From JBLHKW01 sp047618565 (GTDB taxonomy: Bacteria > Planctomycetota > UBA1135 > GCA-002686595): DNA of 13,401 nucleotides. Location: NCBI GenBank assembly GCA_047618565.1, contig JBLHKW010000139.1, forward strand, positions 1 to 13,401. Direction: 5' to 3'. Made by a program: the position numbers and the translations under genes. This document shows positions 6,615 to 13,401 of this stretch, one piece after another; the stretch's first letter is position 1, and every line of letters starts with the position of its first letter. The notes beneath the pieces were generated by a model. It was not told where the DNA came from. It searched no databases and saw nothing but the letters and a program-made list of their open reading frames with translations.

Positions 6615-8247
6615 AGTAGATGAACTCCTGCCGCTCGGGGCTCGAGAGGGCCAGCAACGACATCAGGATCATGATCCACACATTGAGGCGCACGAACCAG
6701 TGCGCTCCCTGAAGCGGTTCGAGGCGCCCGGTGATGCCCTGGACGACCTGGAACGCGATCAGGAACCAGCCGATGCGCAGCACCTCACCGGCCTGCTCCC
6801 AGAAGAGCGCCGAGGTGCCCGGGTGCCACACGATCGACGACAGGAAGACGCCGATGGTCTCGAGGTTCTGGGCCCGGAAGAGCAGCCACCCGATGCAGGT
6901 CAGGTGGAACATCCAGAGCCCCATCAGCCCGTTCGCCCACCACGAGTACTTGCGCGACTCGGTGCGCACACCGACCAGGCGGTAGATCACGAGCAGCGCG
7001 CCGTGGTAGGCGCCCCACACCACGAAGGTCCAGGATGCCCCGTGCCACAGGCCACCGAGCAGCATCGTCAGGGACAGGTTGCGGTAGGTGTTGAACGCAC
7101 CGCCCTTGTTGCCGCCCAGGCCGATGTAAAGGTAGTCGCGCAACCAGGTGGACAGACTGATGTGCCAGCGACGCCAGAAGCTGGACGGACTCGTCGCGAA
7201 GTACGGCAGGTTGAAGTTCAGCCGCAAGTCGAATCCCATGAGCTTGGCCACGCCACGTGCGATGTCCGTGTAGCCCGAGAAGTCGCCATAGATCTGGAAC
7301 GCGAACGCGTACAGCCCCACCAGCAGTCGCAGACCGTCCTGAGCAGGCTCGAAGCTCAGGCCCTCGTCGTAGGGCCGAAACGCGTCATTCGCGATGCGCG
7401 CCATGTTGTCGGCCACGACCATCTTCTTGTAGAGGCCCCAGAAGATGAGCCACAGGCCGCTGCGAATGGCCTGGCGGTCGAATCGGCGCGGGACCGCAAA
7501 CTGCGGCAACAGGTGCGAGCTGCGCTCGATCGGACCCGCGACGAGCTGCGGAAAGAAGGCCACGTAGGCGGCCACCTGCAACAGGTTGTCGGATGACTTC
7601 ATCGAGCGCCGATAGACGTCGATCGTGTAGCTCATCGTCTGGAACGTGTAGAACGAGATGCCTACAGGCAGAACGATGTTGAGGGTCAGCGCGTCGAGCT
7701 GCGTGCCGAAGACCTGCGCCCACAGGGCCGCGAAACTACTGGCAAAGAAGTCGAAGTACTTGAAGACGCCCAGCAAGCCCAGGTTGGCGCATAGGCTGAC
7801 GATCAGGAAGAGCTTGCGCCTGCGAGCCTCGGGCAGCCGCGTGCATGCGCCGTAGGCCGCATTCATCAAGGCCACGACCAGGCCCACGCCGAGCAAGGCG
7901 TTCCAGTTGGCTCGCGCGAGATCCGGCGCGCGTCCGTGGGCCAGACCGCTCAGCAGGTCGTCGTAGGGCAGCGTGACGAAGAACAGTCCCCCGAGCAGCA
8001 GCGACAGGGAGAGTCGGACCCGGGTCGCGACGTCGACACGGCCGCGATCGATCATCAGGGCCGACGAGAAGTCGATCACCGTTGAGAGCGTGATCAGGAA
8101 CAGGAAGCGGACATCCCACCAGCCGTAGAAGGCGTAACTGGAGACGAGGATCAGCCAGTTCTGAAGCTTCAGCCGCCTGGTCAGCAACGCGTAGAGCGTC
8201 AGGACGATGACGATGAAGATCAGGAACTCGATGGAGTTGAAAAGCAC
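6604..8247 (-). CDS. MBOAT-family membrane-bound O-acyltransferase, AlgI/PatA-like
   Basis: A 547-residue, multi-spanning protein of usual family length. AlgI-type proteins carry an acyl group, usually acetyl, from the cytoplasm through the inner membrane to a periplasmic SGNH partner. Conserved signatures are present in order: YAFYGWWD (38-45), PVGISFYTFQTMSYTID (194-210), FFPQLVAGPIER (231-242), YGDFSGYTDIARG (320-332), FWRRWHISLSTWLRDY (357-372), GGLWHGASWTFVVWG (398-412) with the presumed catalytic His402, and the typical C-terminal FIYFAF. The start codon is GTG at 8247, preceded by GGAG (8253-8256) with 5 nt spacing and by the SGNH stop 12 nt away. Its 3' end overlaps the next SGNH gene by 11 nt. 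Genes on both sides are SGNH proteins, which supports a glycan O-acylation role. The acyl donor and glycan acceptor are not known. Confidence 0.95.
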   Translation of the reverse strand: MLFNSIEFLIFIVIVLTLYALLTRRLKLQNWLILVSSYAFYGWWDVRFLFLITLSTVIDFSSALMIDRGRVDVATRVRLSLSLLLGGLFFVTLPYDDLLSGLAHGRAPDLARANWNALLGVGLVVALMNAAYGACTRLPEARRRKLFLIVSLCANLGLLGVFKYFDFFASSFAALWAQVFGTQLDALTLNIVLPVGISFYTFQTMSYTIDVYRRSMKSSDNLLQVAAYVAFFPQLVAGPIERSSHLLPQFAVPRRFDRQAIRSGLWLIFWGLYKKMVVADNMARIANDAFRPYDEGLSFEPAQDGLRLLVGLYAFAFQIYGDFSGYTDIARGVAKLMGFDLRLNFNLPYFATSPSSFWRRWHISLSTWLRDYLYIGLGGNKGGAFNTYRNLSLTMLLGGLWHGASWTFVVWGAYHGALLVIYRLVGVRTESRKYSWWANGLMGLWMFHLTCIGWLLFRAQNLETIGVFLSSIVWHPGTSALFWEQAGEVLRIGWFLIAFQVVQGITGRLEPLQGAHWFVRLNVWIMILMSLLALSSPERQEFIYFAF

Positions 8248-8252
8248 GTCGT

Positions 8253-8256
8253 CTCC
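8253..8256 (-). promoter_or_regulatory. Ribosome binding site that fixes the GTG start of the MBOAT gene
   Basis: GGAG on the minus strand stands 5 nt before the GTG at 8247-8245. The next residues, LFNSIEF, are the usual beginning of AlgI-like proteins, so the GTG is very probably the true start. Confidence 0.7.
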
Positions 8257-8259
8257 GGG

Positions 8260-8988
8260 TCAGCGCCCGATCAGGCCTTCCAGTGGGCCACGGATGGATT
8301 TGCTCAGCTGCTCGTAGCCGCCGGCGTTGAGGTGCAGGAAGCCATCGGAATGGGCCGTCGACAGTCGTCCGTCCGACGCCAGCGCGCGCGCGCAGTCGAC
8401 CACGACCACCGACTCGCTGCCCAGGGCCAGCAGCCGCTCGTTCAGCTCCACGATGGCCAGGTCGACACGATCCGACCACAGTACCGTTCGGCGCACGAGC
8501 GACTCACCGGCCGGAATCACCGTCAAAAGCAGGACTCCTGCTCCCGAGGCTGTGATCGACGCAACGATGCTGCGCATGTTGGCCTCGCACGCGGCGAAGA
8601 TCTCGTCCGCTCGTTCCGGAACCATCCCGATCACCTTCAGGTCATTGATCCCAACCTGCAGGACGACGACGCGCGGTGTGTGCGCCAGGATGTGACCGTC
8701 GAGGCGCCCGAGAAGCATGGCGCTGGTCTGCCCCCCCACACCGGCATTGGCCGTGGTCAGACCGTCTACCGTCGGAAGCGACGTCCAGCCAGCGATGCGC
8801 GAGTCACCGAGGTAGAGGATATCCACCGGAACGGGCGCCTGCGCGGGTGCCGTGTACGCGCCGAGCCCGATGCGCTCGAGCCAGAGCTGGCGGTAGCTGT
8901 CGAGGGCAGCGGTGCCGACAAGGACATTGCCACCCATCGAGAGCATGAGCAGGAGCACGAGCAGCACAGCTGGCCAGGACCGGCTCAT
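8260..8988 (-). CDS. Membrane-anchored SGNH/GDSL-family hydrolase or acyltransferase, smaller (242 aa)
   Basis: A hydrophobic segment follows a short basic N terminus (residues 6-28), likely a signal anchor or uncleaved signal peptide. The SGNH blocks are well kept: LYLGDSRI (58-65, nucleophile Ser63), NAGVGGQT (81-88), VGINDL (112-117, Gly113, Asn115, Asp116) and SDGFLHLNAGGY (214-225), with His219 and Asp215, spaced one residue wider than the usual Asp-x-x-His. The protein should act outside the cytoplasm on an ester, either removing acyl groups from or moving them to a glycan. The ATG at 8988 is chosen because it overlaps the glycosyltransferase stop as TGATG, has GAGGG 6 nt upstream (8995-8999), and gives a clean signal anchor; an upstream in-frame start at 9222 would bury that anchor behind 78 Arg/Ala-rich residues. 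The MBOAT gene follows after 12 nt. Esterase versus transferase is undecided. Confidence 0.87.
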   Translation of the reverse strand: MSRSWPAVLLVLLLMLSMGGNVLVGTAALDSYRQLWLERIGLGAYTAPAQAPVPVDILYLGDSRIAGWTSLPTVDGLTTANAGVGGQTSAMLLGRLDGHILAHTPRVVVLQVGINDLKVIGMVPERADEIFAACEANMRSIVASITASGAGVLLLTVIPAGESLVRRTVLWSDRVDLAIVELNERLLALGSESVVVVDCARALASDGRLSTAHSDGFLHLNAGGYEQLSKSIRGPLEGLIGR

Positions 8989-8990
8989 CA
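8986..8990 (-). promoter_or_regulatory. TGATG stop/start overlap coupling the glycosyltransferase and SGNH genes
   Basis: The TGA of the upstream glycosyltransferase (8990-8988) shares its last base with the ATG of the SGNH gene (8988-8986). This arrangement is a known sign of translational coupling and of co-transcription; it also decides the SGNH start. Confidence 0.8.
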
Positions 8991-9935
8991 CGCGCCCTCG
9001 ACGCCCCAATGCTTCCATCCGCCGCCCAACCAGGCCTTGAGCCTGGCCTTCTGCGCGCCCCCGAAGACACGCCAGCGCTTGAGTACCCAGCGACCGATCT
9101 GCAGGTAGCAAGCGAGGCGCTCGCCGGCCGCAAGGGGCATGCGTCCGACCGACCGCCACTGCTCCCGGAGCAGCCGCAGCCAGGGGAAACGTGAGCCGCG
9201 CGAGACGCTCGTGTCGAACCACTGATCGAGGTCCACCTGCTCAGTATTGCTCTGAAGTGAACTGTTCGTGTGCTCGCGACGCAGGAACAGATACTCGGGC
9301 ACCTCCGAGAACTTCCCGAGCATCGCGAGCTCGACCAGCAGGATGCAGTCGGACCCGCTGAAACCATCGATCAGCCGCGTCTGGGCCAGGGTCTCGCGCC
9401 GGACGACCCCCACCACCGCGTTGCACATCAGCATGTGGGTCACGAGCCACCCGAGCCTCGTGTGCGGCTTCTCGAACGGCATGTGCAGCCCCTCGTCGAC
9501 CCTGCGGATCTCCTGCCCCTCCTCGTCGATGATCGACGTGCGCGGATAGGCCAGCACGACGGTCGGATCTGCATCCAGAGCCTCCACGCAGCGCTGCAAG
9601 TTCACCGGATCGATGGCGTCGTCGTGCGGCATCCACTTGAAGAGCTCACCGCGCGATTCCTTGAAAGTACGGTTGTAGTTCGCCGCAGCTCCCAGGTTCG
9701 TCTCGCTGCGCAGGTACCGAATGCGACCATCCCGAGCCGCGTACTCACGGCAGATCTCCTGCGTCCCGTCGTCCGAGGCGTTGTCGCAAATCACGACCTC
9801 GAAGTCCGTGTAGGTCTGCGCCAGGACGGAGTCGAGTGCGAGCCTCAGGAAGCGCTCGCCGTTGAACACCGGGACGCCGACACTGAGGCGCGGCACACGC
9901 TCCACGGGTGGCTCGGGTTCGGTTCCGACGTTCAT
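8988..9935 (-). CDS. Family 2 glycosyltransferase (GT-A fold)
   Basis: A 315-residue soluble enzyme that should transfer a sugar from a nucleotide donor to a growing glycan on the cytoplasmic side of the membrane. The GT-A start is LSVGVPVFNGERFL (17-30), then VVICDNASDDGTQE (47-60) with Asp51, a KWMPHDDAID segment (100-109) whose Asp105-Asp106 replaces the DXD motif, and GSDCILLVELAMLG (194-207), near the position of the acceptor/catalytic motif. The tail from about 245 is basic and rich in Trp and Arg, possibly membrane-associating. It looks like the first gene of the glycan operon. The ATG at 9935 leaves a short leader before the fold and follows three stem-loops; an in-frame ATG at 9992 would add 19 residues and run through one of them. 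Neither ATG has a good ribosome binding site, so the start is less sure than the gene. Donor and acceptor are unknown. Confidence 0.87.
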   Translation of the reverse strand: MNVGTEPEPPVERVPRLSVGVPVFNGERFLRLALDSVLAQTYTDFEVVICDNASDDGTQEICREYAARDGRIRYLRSETNLGAAANYNRTFKESRGELFKWMPHDDAIDPVNLQRCVEALDADPTVVLAYPRTSIIDEEGQEIRRVDEGLHMPFEKPHTRLGWLVTHMLMCNAVVGVVRRETLAQTRLIDGFSGSDCILLVELAMLGKFSEVPEYLFLRREHTNSSLQSNTEQVDLDQWFDTSVSRGSRFPWLRLLREQWRSVGRMPLAAGERLACYLQIGRWVLKRWRVFGGAQKARLKAWLGGGWKHWGVEGA

Positions 9936-9952
9936 GGGTCTGCTCGAGCTGC

Positions 9953-9970
9953 GGGCTCTCCGAAGAGCCC
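9953..9970 (-). other. Stem-loop 3 in the leader of the glycan operon
   Basis: GGGCTCT and AGAGCCC pair perfectly (7 bp) around a 4-nt loop. It ends 17 nt before the glycosyltransferase ATG at 9935. No T-run follows on either strand. If the ATG at 9992 were used this would be coding sequence, so the hairpin mildly favours the 9935 start. Confidence 0.5.
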
Positions 9971-10000
9971 CTGGGAGGCTGTTGAAGAGCATGCAGAAAC

Positions 10001-10019
10001 GGCTGGCGACATACCAGCC
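10001..10019 (-). other. Stem-loop 2 between the surface-protein gene and the glycan operon
   Basis: GGCTGG and CCAGCC form a 6-bp stem with a 7-nt loop. On the minus strand a short GTTTC follows, the nearest thing to a T-run in this gap. It could be a weak terminator or chance pairing in GC-rich DNA. Confidence 0.35.
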
Positions 10020-10022
10020 CCC

Positions 10023-10052
10023 CTGGCCCGAGCCGAAGGGCTCGCAGGCCAG
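10023..10052 (-). terminator. Strong stem-loop after the giant surface-protein gene, possible terminator
   Basis: CTGGCC (10023-10028) pairs with GGCCAG (10047-10052), and CGAGCC (10029-10034) with GGCTCG (10039-10044), giving a 12-bp stem with a 2-nt bulge and a 4-nt loop. It begins 30 nt after the stop codon at 10083. There is no T-tract on the minus-strand side, so it is not a textbook intrinsic terminator; it may stop transcription weakly or protect the 3' end of the surface-protein mRNA. Confidence 0.45.
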
Positions 10053-10082
10053 TTCCGGACAGGTCGCCGGATGGGGATCGGA

Positions 10083-13000
10083 TCAGGGAAGCGGTGCGAC
10101 GCTGATGTTGCCGAAGCTCGCGTCCACGTGGTTGGAAAGCAGCAGGAATGAGCCCGTATCCAGGCCGCTGCCCGCCGTGTGGGTCACCTCGTAGAGCCAC
10201 GTCCCCGGCTCGGCCGTACCGCGCTCCCAGGACTTCAGGCGATAGACCCGGGTGTCATCGGGCATCGTCTCGACCTGGCCTTTGACCAGATAGGTGACGC
10301 CGAGCACGACCGGGCTCGAAGTGCGCCCGATGTTGGGCGTGAAGCCCGTGCCGTAGTGGTCCCAGCGCTCGTTGCCCGGGAACCAGCGGTAGGCGAACAG
10401 ACCACCGATGGGGTCGAACCCGACCCGCGGCTGCTGCGCGTCCGTGGTCACGTGACCTTCCCAGCGCAGGATGCACCCGATCGCGAAGGAGTTACTCGAC
10501 GCCGTGAAGCCATCTGGATCCAGCGCGTTGGCCGTCATCTGGAAGTTGACCTCGTAGTTCTCCCACTGGACATCACCCACGACCAGGATGCGGTCGTATC
10601 CGAGCTCCTCGGTGCGGATGACCTTCTCGCCAACGAATGCCGGGTCGTCCTCGATGCGCCACTTGCCATCGACGACCTGGGCCACATCCATCACGTCGGT
10701 GACCGTGCTCCAGTCGATGCTGTAGGTGGACGCCCAGACCACGCCCGACGTGTAGTCGACGCGGACCAGCATGGCGGTCACCTTGCCCTCGTTGTCTGTC
10801 GCCCGCAAGACGACCTCGTTCTTGCCGACCGCCAGGTCGGAGGTCGCGATCTCGACGTTGAAGTCTCCGTCCCCCGACAGACGCCAGGGGAAACGATTCA
10901 GGCCCATCGAGAGCGAGAGCTGTCCACTGCCGTTGAGCTCGTAGGTGAGCGATGCGACCGTGCCGTCCAGGTCACGGACCTTTCCGACGACGTTGACCCA
11001 GGTCTGAGCCATGCCGAGGTGTCCGAACGGTTGAGCCAGCTCGCCCATGCCGTTGATCTGACCGTACCAGACGTCGACCAGCGGGAAGCCCATGTAGCCG
11101 GCGGGATAGGTGCGCAACATCGGGCCCACGTCGGCACCCTGGTTGCCCATGCCGTCGTCAGCGACCACCTCGAAGTAGTAGAGCGTGTCCGCCAGGAGTC
11201 CTGAGATCACCGCACTGTGGCTGGAAGCCACCGGGTAGGTGTCGAAGGCGCCCAGCTCGAAGGCCTGCGTCAGGCCGTAGTTGACGGTCGCGCTGGCGGG
11301 CTCGTCGCTGGCCCACTGTAGCTGGACGGAACTCTCACTCAGGACGCTGCCCGTCAGGGTGTACACGAAGGGCTCCGTGCTATCCACCGGAACGCCACTG
11401 TCCTCCGGAGTCGGTGCAAGGTTGGTGTTGACGAAGTAATCGACCACAGCCTCTGTGCGCGGCGGCGTGCCGCCCTCGTTGCCGGCGAAAACGCCCACGT
11501 TGTTCACGCTCAGGACGTGCACGAAGGATGTCGCCACGGTCCAGACAGCTGCGTCGAAAGAGAACTCCTGGGTCCACATGTCGCCGACTCGCGTCACACG
11601 CATGTACAGCGGAGTGTTCGCCGCAACCGGCGTCGCAGAGACTCCGCCGCTCGAGGAAACCTGCACCACGCTCGAGGTGATGCCGGCCGCGAAGGCACTC
11701 ACACCGACGCCATCGAAGTGGAAGTCGAAGCGGATCCAGGTATCCGGAGCCTCCTCGATCGCAATGCCGAGGACCTGGCCGACGGTGTCGATGTTGGACT
11801 CGAACTTGACCTCGGCCTGCATGTCGCCATTGGTCGTCGCCTGCATGACGCGCACCGAGTCGTTGATGGTCCAGGGTGCGTGCTCCGTGCCTCCGGCGGG
11901 CGCAACAAGCACCAGCTGTGCATCGGCCGTGCCGCTACCGACCAGGCTCAGCTCGCCGTCACCAAGCGGATCCGTGAGAGTCCAGCGAGCGAGGTCCAGG
12001 TTGGGATGGTTGAAGTCATCGGACGCGAAGCCTGCCAGGGAAGTCGTCGTGAAGTTGTCGACCATGCCCGACGTGGCCTGCATCAGGGAGTCCGCGGACG
12101 TGACCTGGTACTGGTACATGGTGCCGGCGGTCAGGCCAGTCAACGTGATCGAGTGCGAGGTCACCAGGGCCCCGTCCGAGGTCTGCAACGCGAGGTTGCC
12201 CTCGCCATAGTCCACGACCGAGGTCGAGGGCTCATCGGTGGTCCAGGTGACCAGCGCCGTGATGGAGGACGGCGTCACAACCACGTTGCTGATGACCGGT
12301 CCAACCGCATCGAGAACGAAGACAGCGGTAACCGACCGGTCGGCGCTCATCATCACCGTCTCCGGATTCACGCTACCCGTCAGGTCCATCTCCCAGTGAT
12401 CGAAGGCCCAGCCCGTATCCGGGACGGCCGTCAGAACCACGTCGTCGGAGCAGTAGTACAGGGGCGCGTCCGGATCCTGGGTCACCGAACCCGAGCCCGT
12501 AATGTTGACGGTCAACAGCTGACCCACCTCGCCGATCACCGCGCCATCCTCGGGCACGACCGGCGCACTGGTCTCGAAGACATAGTCGACGACCATCGTG
12601 TGGGCCGGACCGGCGTTTCCGACGTAGACACCGGCCTCGCTCACGTTCATCGCGAACGAGAAGCTCGTGGCCTGGGTGTACATGCTCCCGTCCAACGACC
12701 AGGACAGGGTCCACTGATCCGCGGTGCGGTTGATGCGCATCCAGGTCGGGCTCGCAGTCATGCCGAGACCCGCGTTGTAGACCGTGGAAGAGGTACCCGC
12801 CACCGTGCTGGCCGCGAACAGGTTCAGGTTCGTTCCCGATGAGAAGAAGTCAAAGCGCAGCCAGTTGAGCTCATCCTCGAGGATCAGGACGCCCTGGTCC
12901 TGCGTCGTCCCCGTCACCAGGGAGTCGAACTTGACCTCGATCTCGAAGTCGTTGTCCGGAACGACCTGGGTCAGGCGCGGCGCGGTGATAGTGTTGAACG

Positions 13001-13401
13001 GATCGTGGGTTCCGGCCGGGATCGACATCACCAGCTGTGCATCGTCCGAGCCAGGGCCGCGTGTCGAGACGGTCACATCGCCCTGCGGGTCCGTCAGCGT
13101 CCAGATGCCTGCCAGCGCGCACTGGTTGAAGTCGTCCGAGACCAGCGGGACGCCGTCGTTGTCGAGCAGCGTCGCGGTATTCACGAGCGATGCGCCCAGC
13201 CCGGCATTGGTAGCGCCCGTCAGGGTCACGATCACGCTCTCGCTCGACTCGACGAGCATGTCGTCGACCGGCGTGAGCACGATGTTTGCGGACAGCTGCC
13301 CGGCCATGATCGTCAGCGGACTCGCTGCGATCGTGTAGTCATCAGGGTCCGTCGCGCTGCCCGTCACCGCGTACGTGACCATCACATCCATGGCTGAGAC
13401 G
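10083..13401 (-). CDS. Giant modular extracellular protein (Calx-beta / ConA-like / InlB repeat / Fn3), 5' end outside the window
   Basis: The frame stays open past the last base: codons for Val-Ser-Ala precede the first visible Met at 13391 and fit a Calx-beta strand, so the start lies beyond the window. Counting from that Met (1102 residues seen): Calx-beta 1-83 with the DDYTI motif; ConA-like jelly roll 85-275; InlB-type bacterial repeat 283-361 (GWAFDHWE, with AVF at its end); Fn3 363-450 (WTTDEPSTSVVDYG); a second ConA-like domain 456-656; Fn3 673-763 (WASDEPASATVNYG); an Ig-like domain 773-881 (DLDGTVASLTYELNG); and a C-terminal ConA-like domain 885-1102. Calx-beta domains bind calcium; ConA-like folds often bind sugars; no catalytic motif is visible. 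It ends without a recognised sorting or anchoring signal. The glycan operon lies downstream on the same strand after a 147-nt gap. Adhesion or matrix binding is inferred. Confidence 0.9.
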   Translation of the reverse strand, partial: VSAMDVMVTYAVTGSATDPDDYTIAASPLTIMAGQLSANIVLTPVDDMLVESSESVIVTLTGATNAGLGASLVNTATLLDNDGVPLVSDDFNQCALAGIWTLTDPQGDVTVSTRGPGSDDAQLVMSIPAGTHDPFNTITAPRLTQVVPDNDFEIEVKFDSLVTGTTQDQGVLILEDELNWLRFDFFSSGTNLNLFAASTVAGTSSTVYNAGLGMTASPTWMRINRTADQWTLSWSLDGSMYTQATSFSFAMNVSEAGVYVGNAGPAHTMVVDYVFETSAPVVPEDGAVIGEVGQLLTVNITGSGSVTQDPDAPLYYCSDDVVLTAVPDTGWAFDHWEMDLTGSVNPETVMMSADRSVTAVFVLDAVGPVISNVVVTPSSITALVTWTTDEPSTSVVDYGEGNLALQTSDGALVTSHSITLTGLTAGTMYQYQVTSADSLMQATSGMVDNFTTTSLAGFASDDFNHPNLDLARWTLTDPLGDGELSLVGSGTADAQLVLVAPAGGTEHAPWTINDSVRVMQATTNGDMQAEVKFESNIDTVGQVLGIAIEEAPDTWIRFDFHFDGVGVSAFAAGITSSVVQVSSSGGVSATPVAANTPLYMRVTRVGDMWTQEFSFDAAVWTVATSFVHVLSVNNVGVFAGNEGGTPPRTEAVVDYFVNTNLAPTPEDSGVPVDSTEPFVYTLTGSVLSESSVQLQWASDEPASATVNYGLTQAFELGAFDTYPVASSHSAVISGLLADTLYYFEVVADDGMGNQGADVGPMLRTYPAGYMGFPLVDVWYGQINGMGELAQPFGHLGMAQTWVNVVGKVRDLDGTVASLTYELNGSGQLSLSMGLNRFPWRLSGDGDFNVEIATSDLAVGKNEVVLRATDNEGKVTAMLVRVDYTSGVVWASTYSIDWSTVTDVMDVAQVVDGKWRIEDDPAFVGEKVIRTEELGYDRILVVGDVQWENYEVNFQMTANALDPDGFTASSNSFAIGCILRWEGHVTTDAQQPRVGFDPIGGLFAYRWFPGNERWDHYGTGFTPNIGRTSSPVVLGVTYLVKGQVETMPDDTRVYRLKSWERGTAEPGTWLYEVTHTAGSGLDTGSFLLLSNHVDASFGNISVAPLP
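11424..13139 (-). repeat. Two related ConA-like domains separated by an InlB repeat and Fn3
   Basis: The domains at about 12567-13139 and 11424-12026 share a scheme: SDDFN, W-TLTDP-GD, a DAQLV strand, E-EVKF, LRFDF or IRFDF, FAA, MR, a W-W pattern, ATSF, GV-GN and VVDY. Two Fn3 domains follow them with matching DEP-S-V-YG segments. The pattern suggests that a ConA-Fn3 unit was duplicated and the InlB repeat inserted. DNA identity is low, so it is an old event. Confidence 0.75.

Noticed and set aside
8989..9222. N-terminal extension of the smaller SGNH protein starting at 9222.
   Set aside because: It would overlap the glycosyltransferase by 234 nt, adds Arg/Ala-rich residues, and hides the signal anchor; the TGATG junction gives a better start.
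9978..9992. The alternative glycosyltransferase start would give a protein beginning MLFNSL, like the usual start of MBOAT proteins, suggesting an MBOAT remnant.
   Set aside because: The similarity stops after about six residues and the rest of the stretch is a hairpin-rich leader; coincidence is the simpler explanation.
11517..12842. Long plus-strand open frame (441 codons) opposite the giant surface protein.
   Set aside because: Low-complexity His/Arg/Gly/Val composition and no motif; the minus frame has several clear domains.

Overview
The window is high in GC and tightly packed. It reads as a surface-glycan locus of a Gram-negative-type environmental bacterium. Planctomycetota or a similar deep-branching lineage is my best guess. 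That guess rests on the style of the O-antigen-ligase-like protein, the GDSL/SGNH proteins and the very large LamG/concanavalin-like secreted proteins, all recalled family resemblances; no marker gene is present, so the taxonomy is weak. I see no tRNA, rRNA, CRISPR array, insertion sequence or phage gene, and no gene-free stretch over 300 bases.

Layout. (1) Bases 1-2022, plus strand: the 3' end of a large modular extracellular protein (PKD end, then Ig-like plus LamG, twice). (2) Bases 2028-9935, minus strand: seven genes that appear to form one or two transcription units. In order of transcription they are a family 2 glycosyltransferase (9935-8988), a small membrane-anchored SGNH protein (8988-8260), an AlgI-like MBOAT acyl-transfer protein (8247-6604), a second, larger membrane-anchored SGNH protein (6614-5514), a SAM-dependent methyltransferase (5491-4556), a second family 2 glycosyltransferase (4367-3579) and an O-antigen ligase/polymerase-like membrane protein (3455-2028). 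The first five are joined by overlaps or gaps of at most 22 nt. The last two are preceded by longer leaders (188 and 123 nt), and the first of these carries a possible promoter. (3) Bases 10083-13401, minus strand: the 3' part of another giant modular surface protein (Calx-beta, ConA-like, InlB-type repeat, Fn3, ConA-like, Fn3, Ig-like, ConA-like). A 147-nt gap with three stem-loops separates it from the glycan operon.

How the genes may work together (inference): the two glycosyltransferases add sugars on the cytoplasmic side and the methyltransferase may decorate a sugar or lipid intermediate. The MBOAT protein would pass an acyl group (probably acetyl) across the membrane to one or both SGNH proteins for O-acylation of the glycan. 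The Wzy_C-type protein would polymerise or ligate the product. The flanking modular proteins have lectin-like folds that could bind such a glycan, but nothing in the sequence proves it. No flippase, initiating sugar transferase, sugar-nucleotide gene or exporter is visible, so the pathway is incomplete here and probably continues elsewhere.
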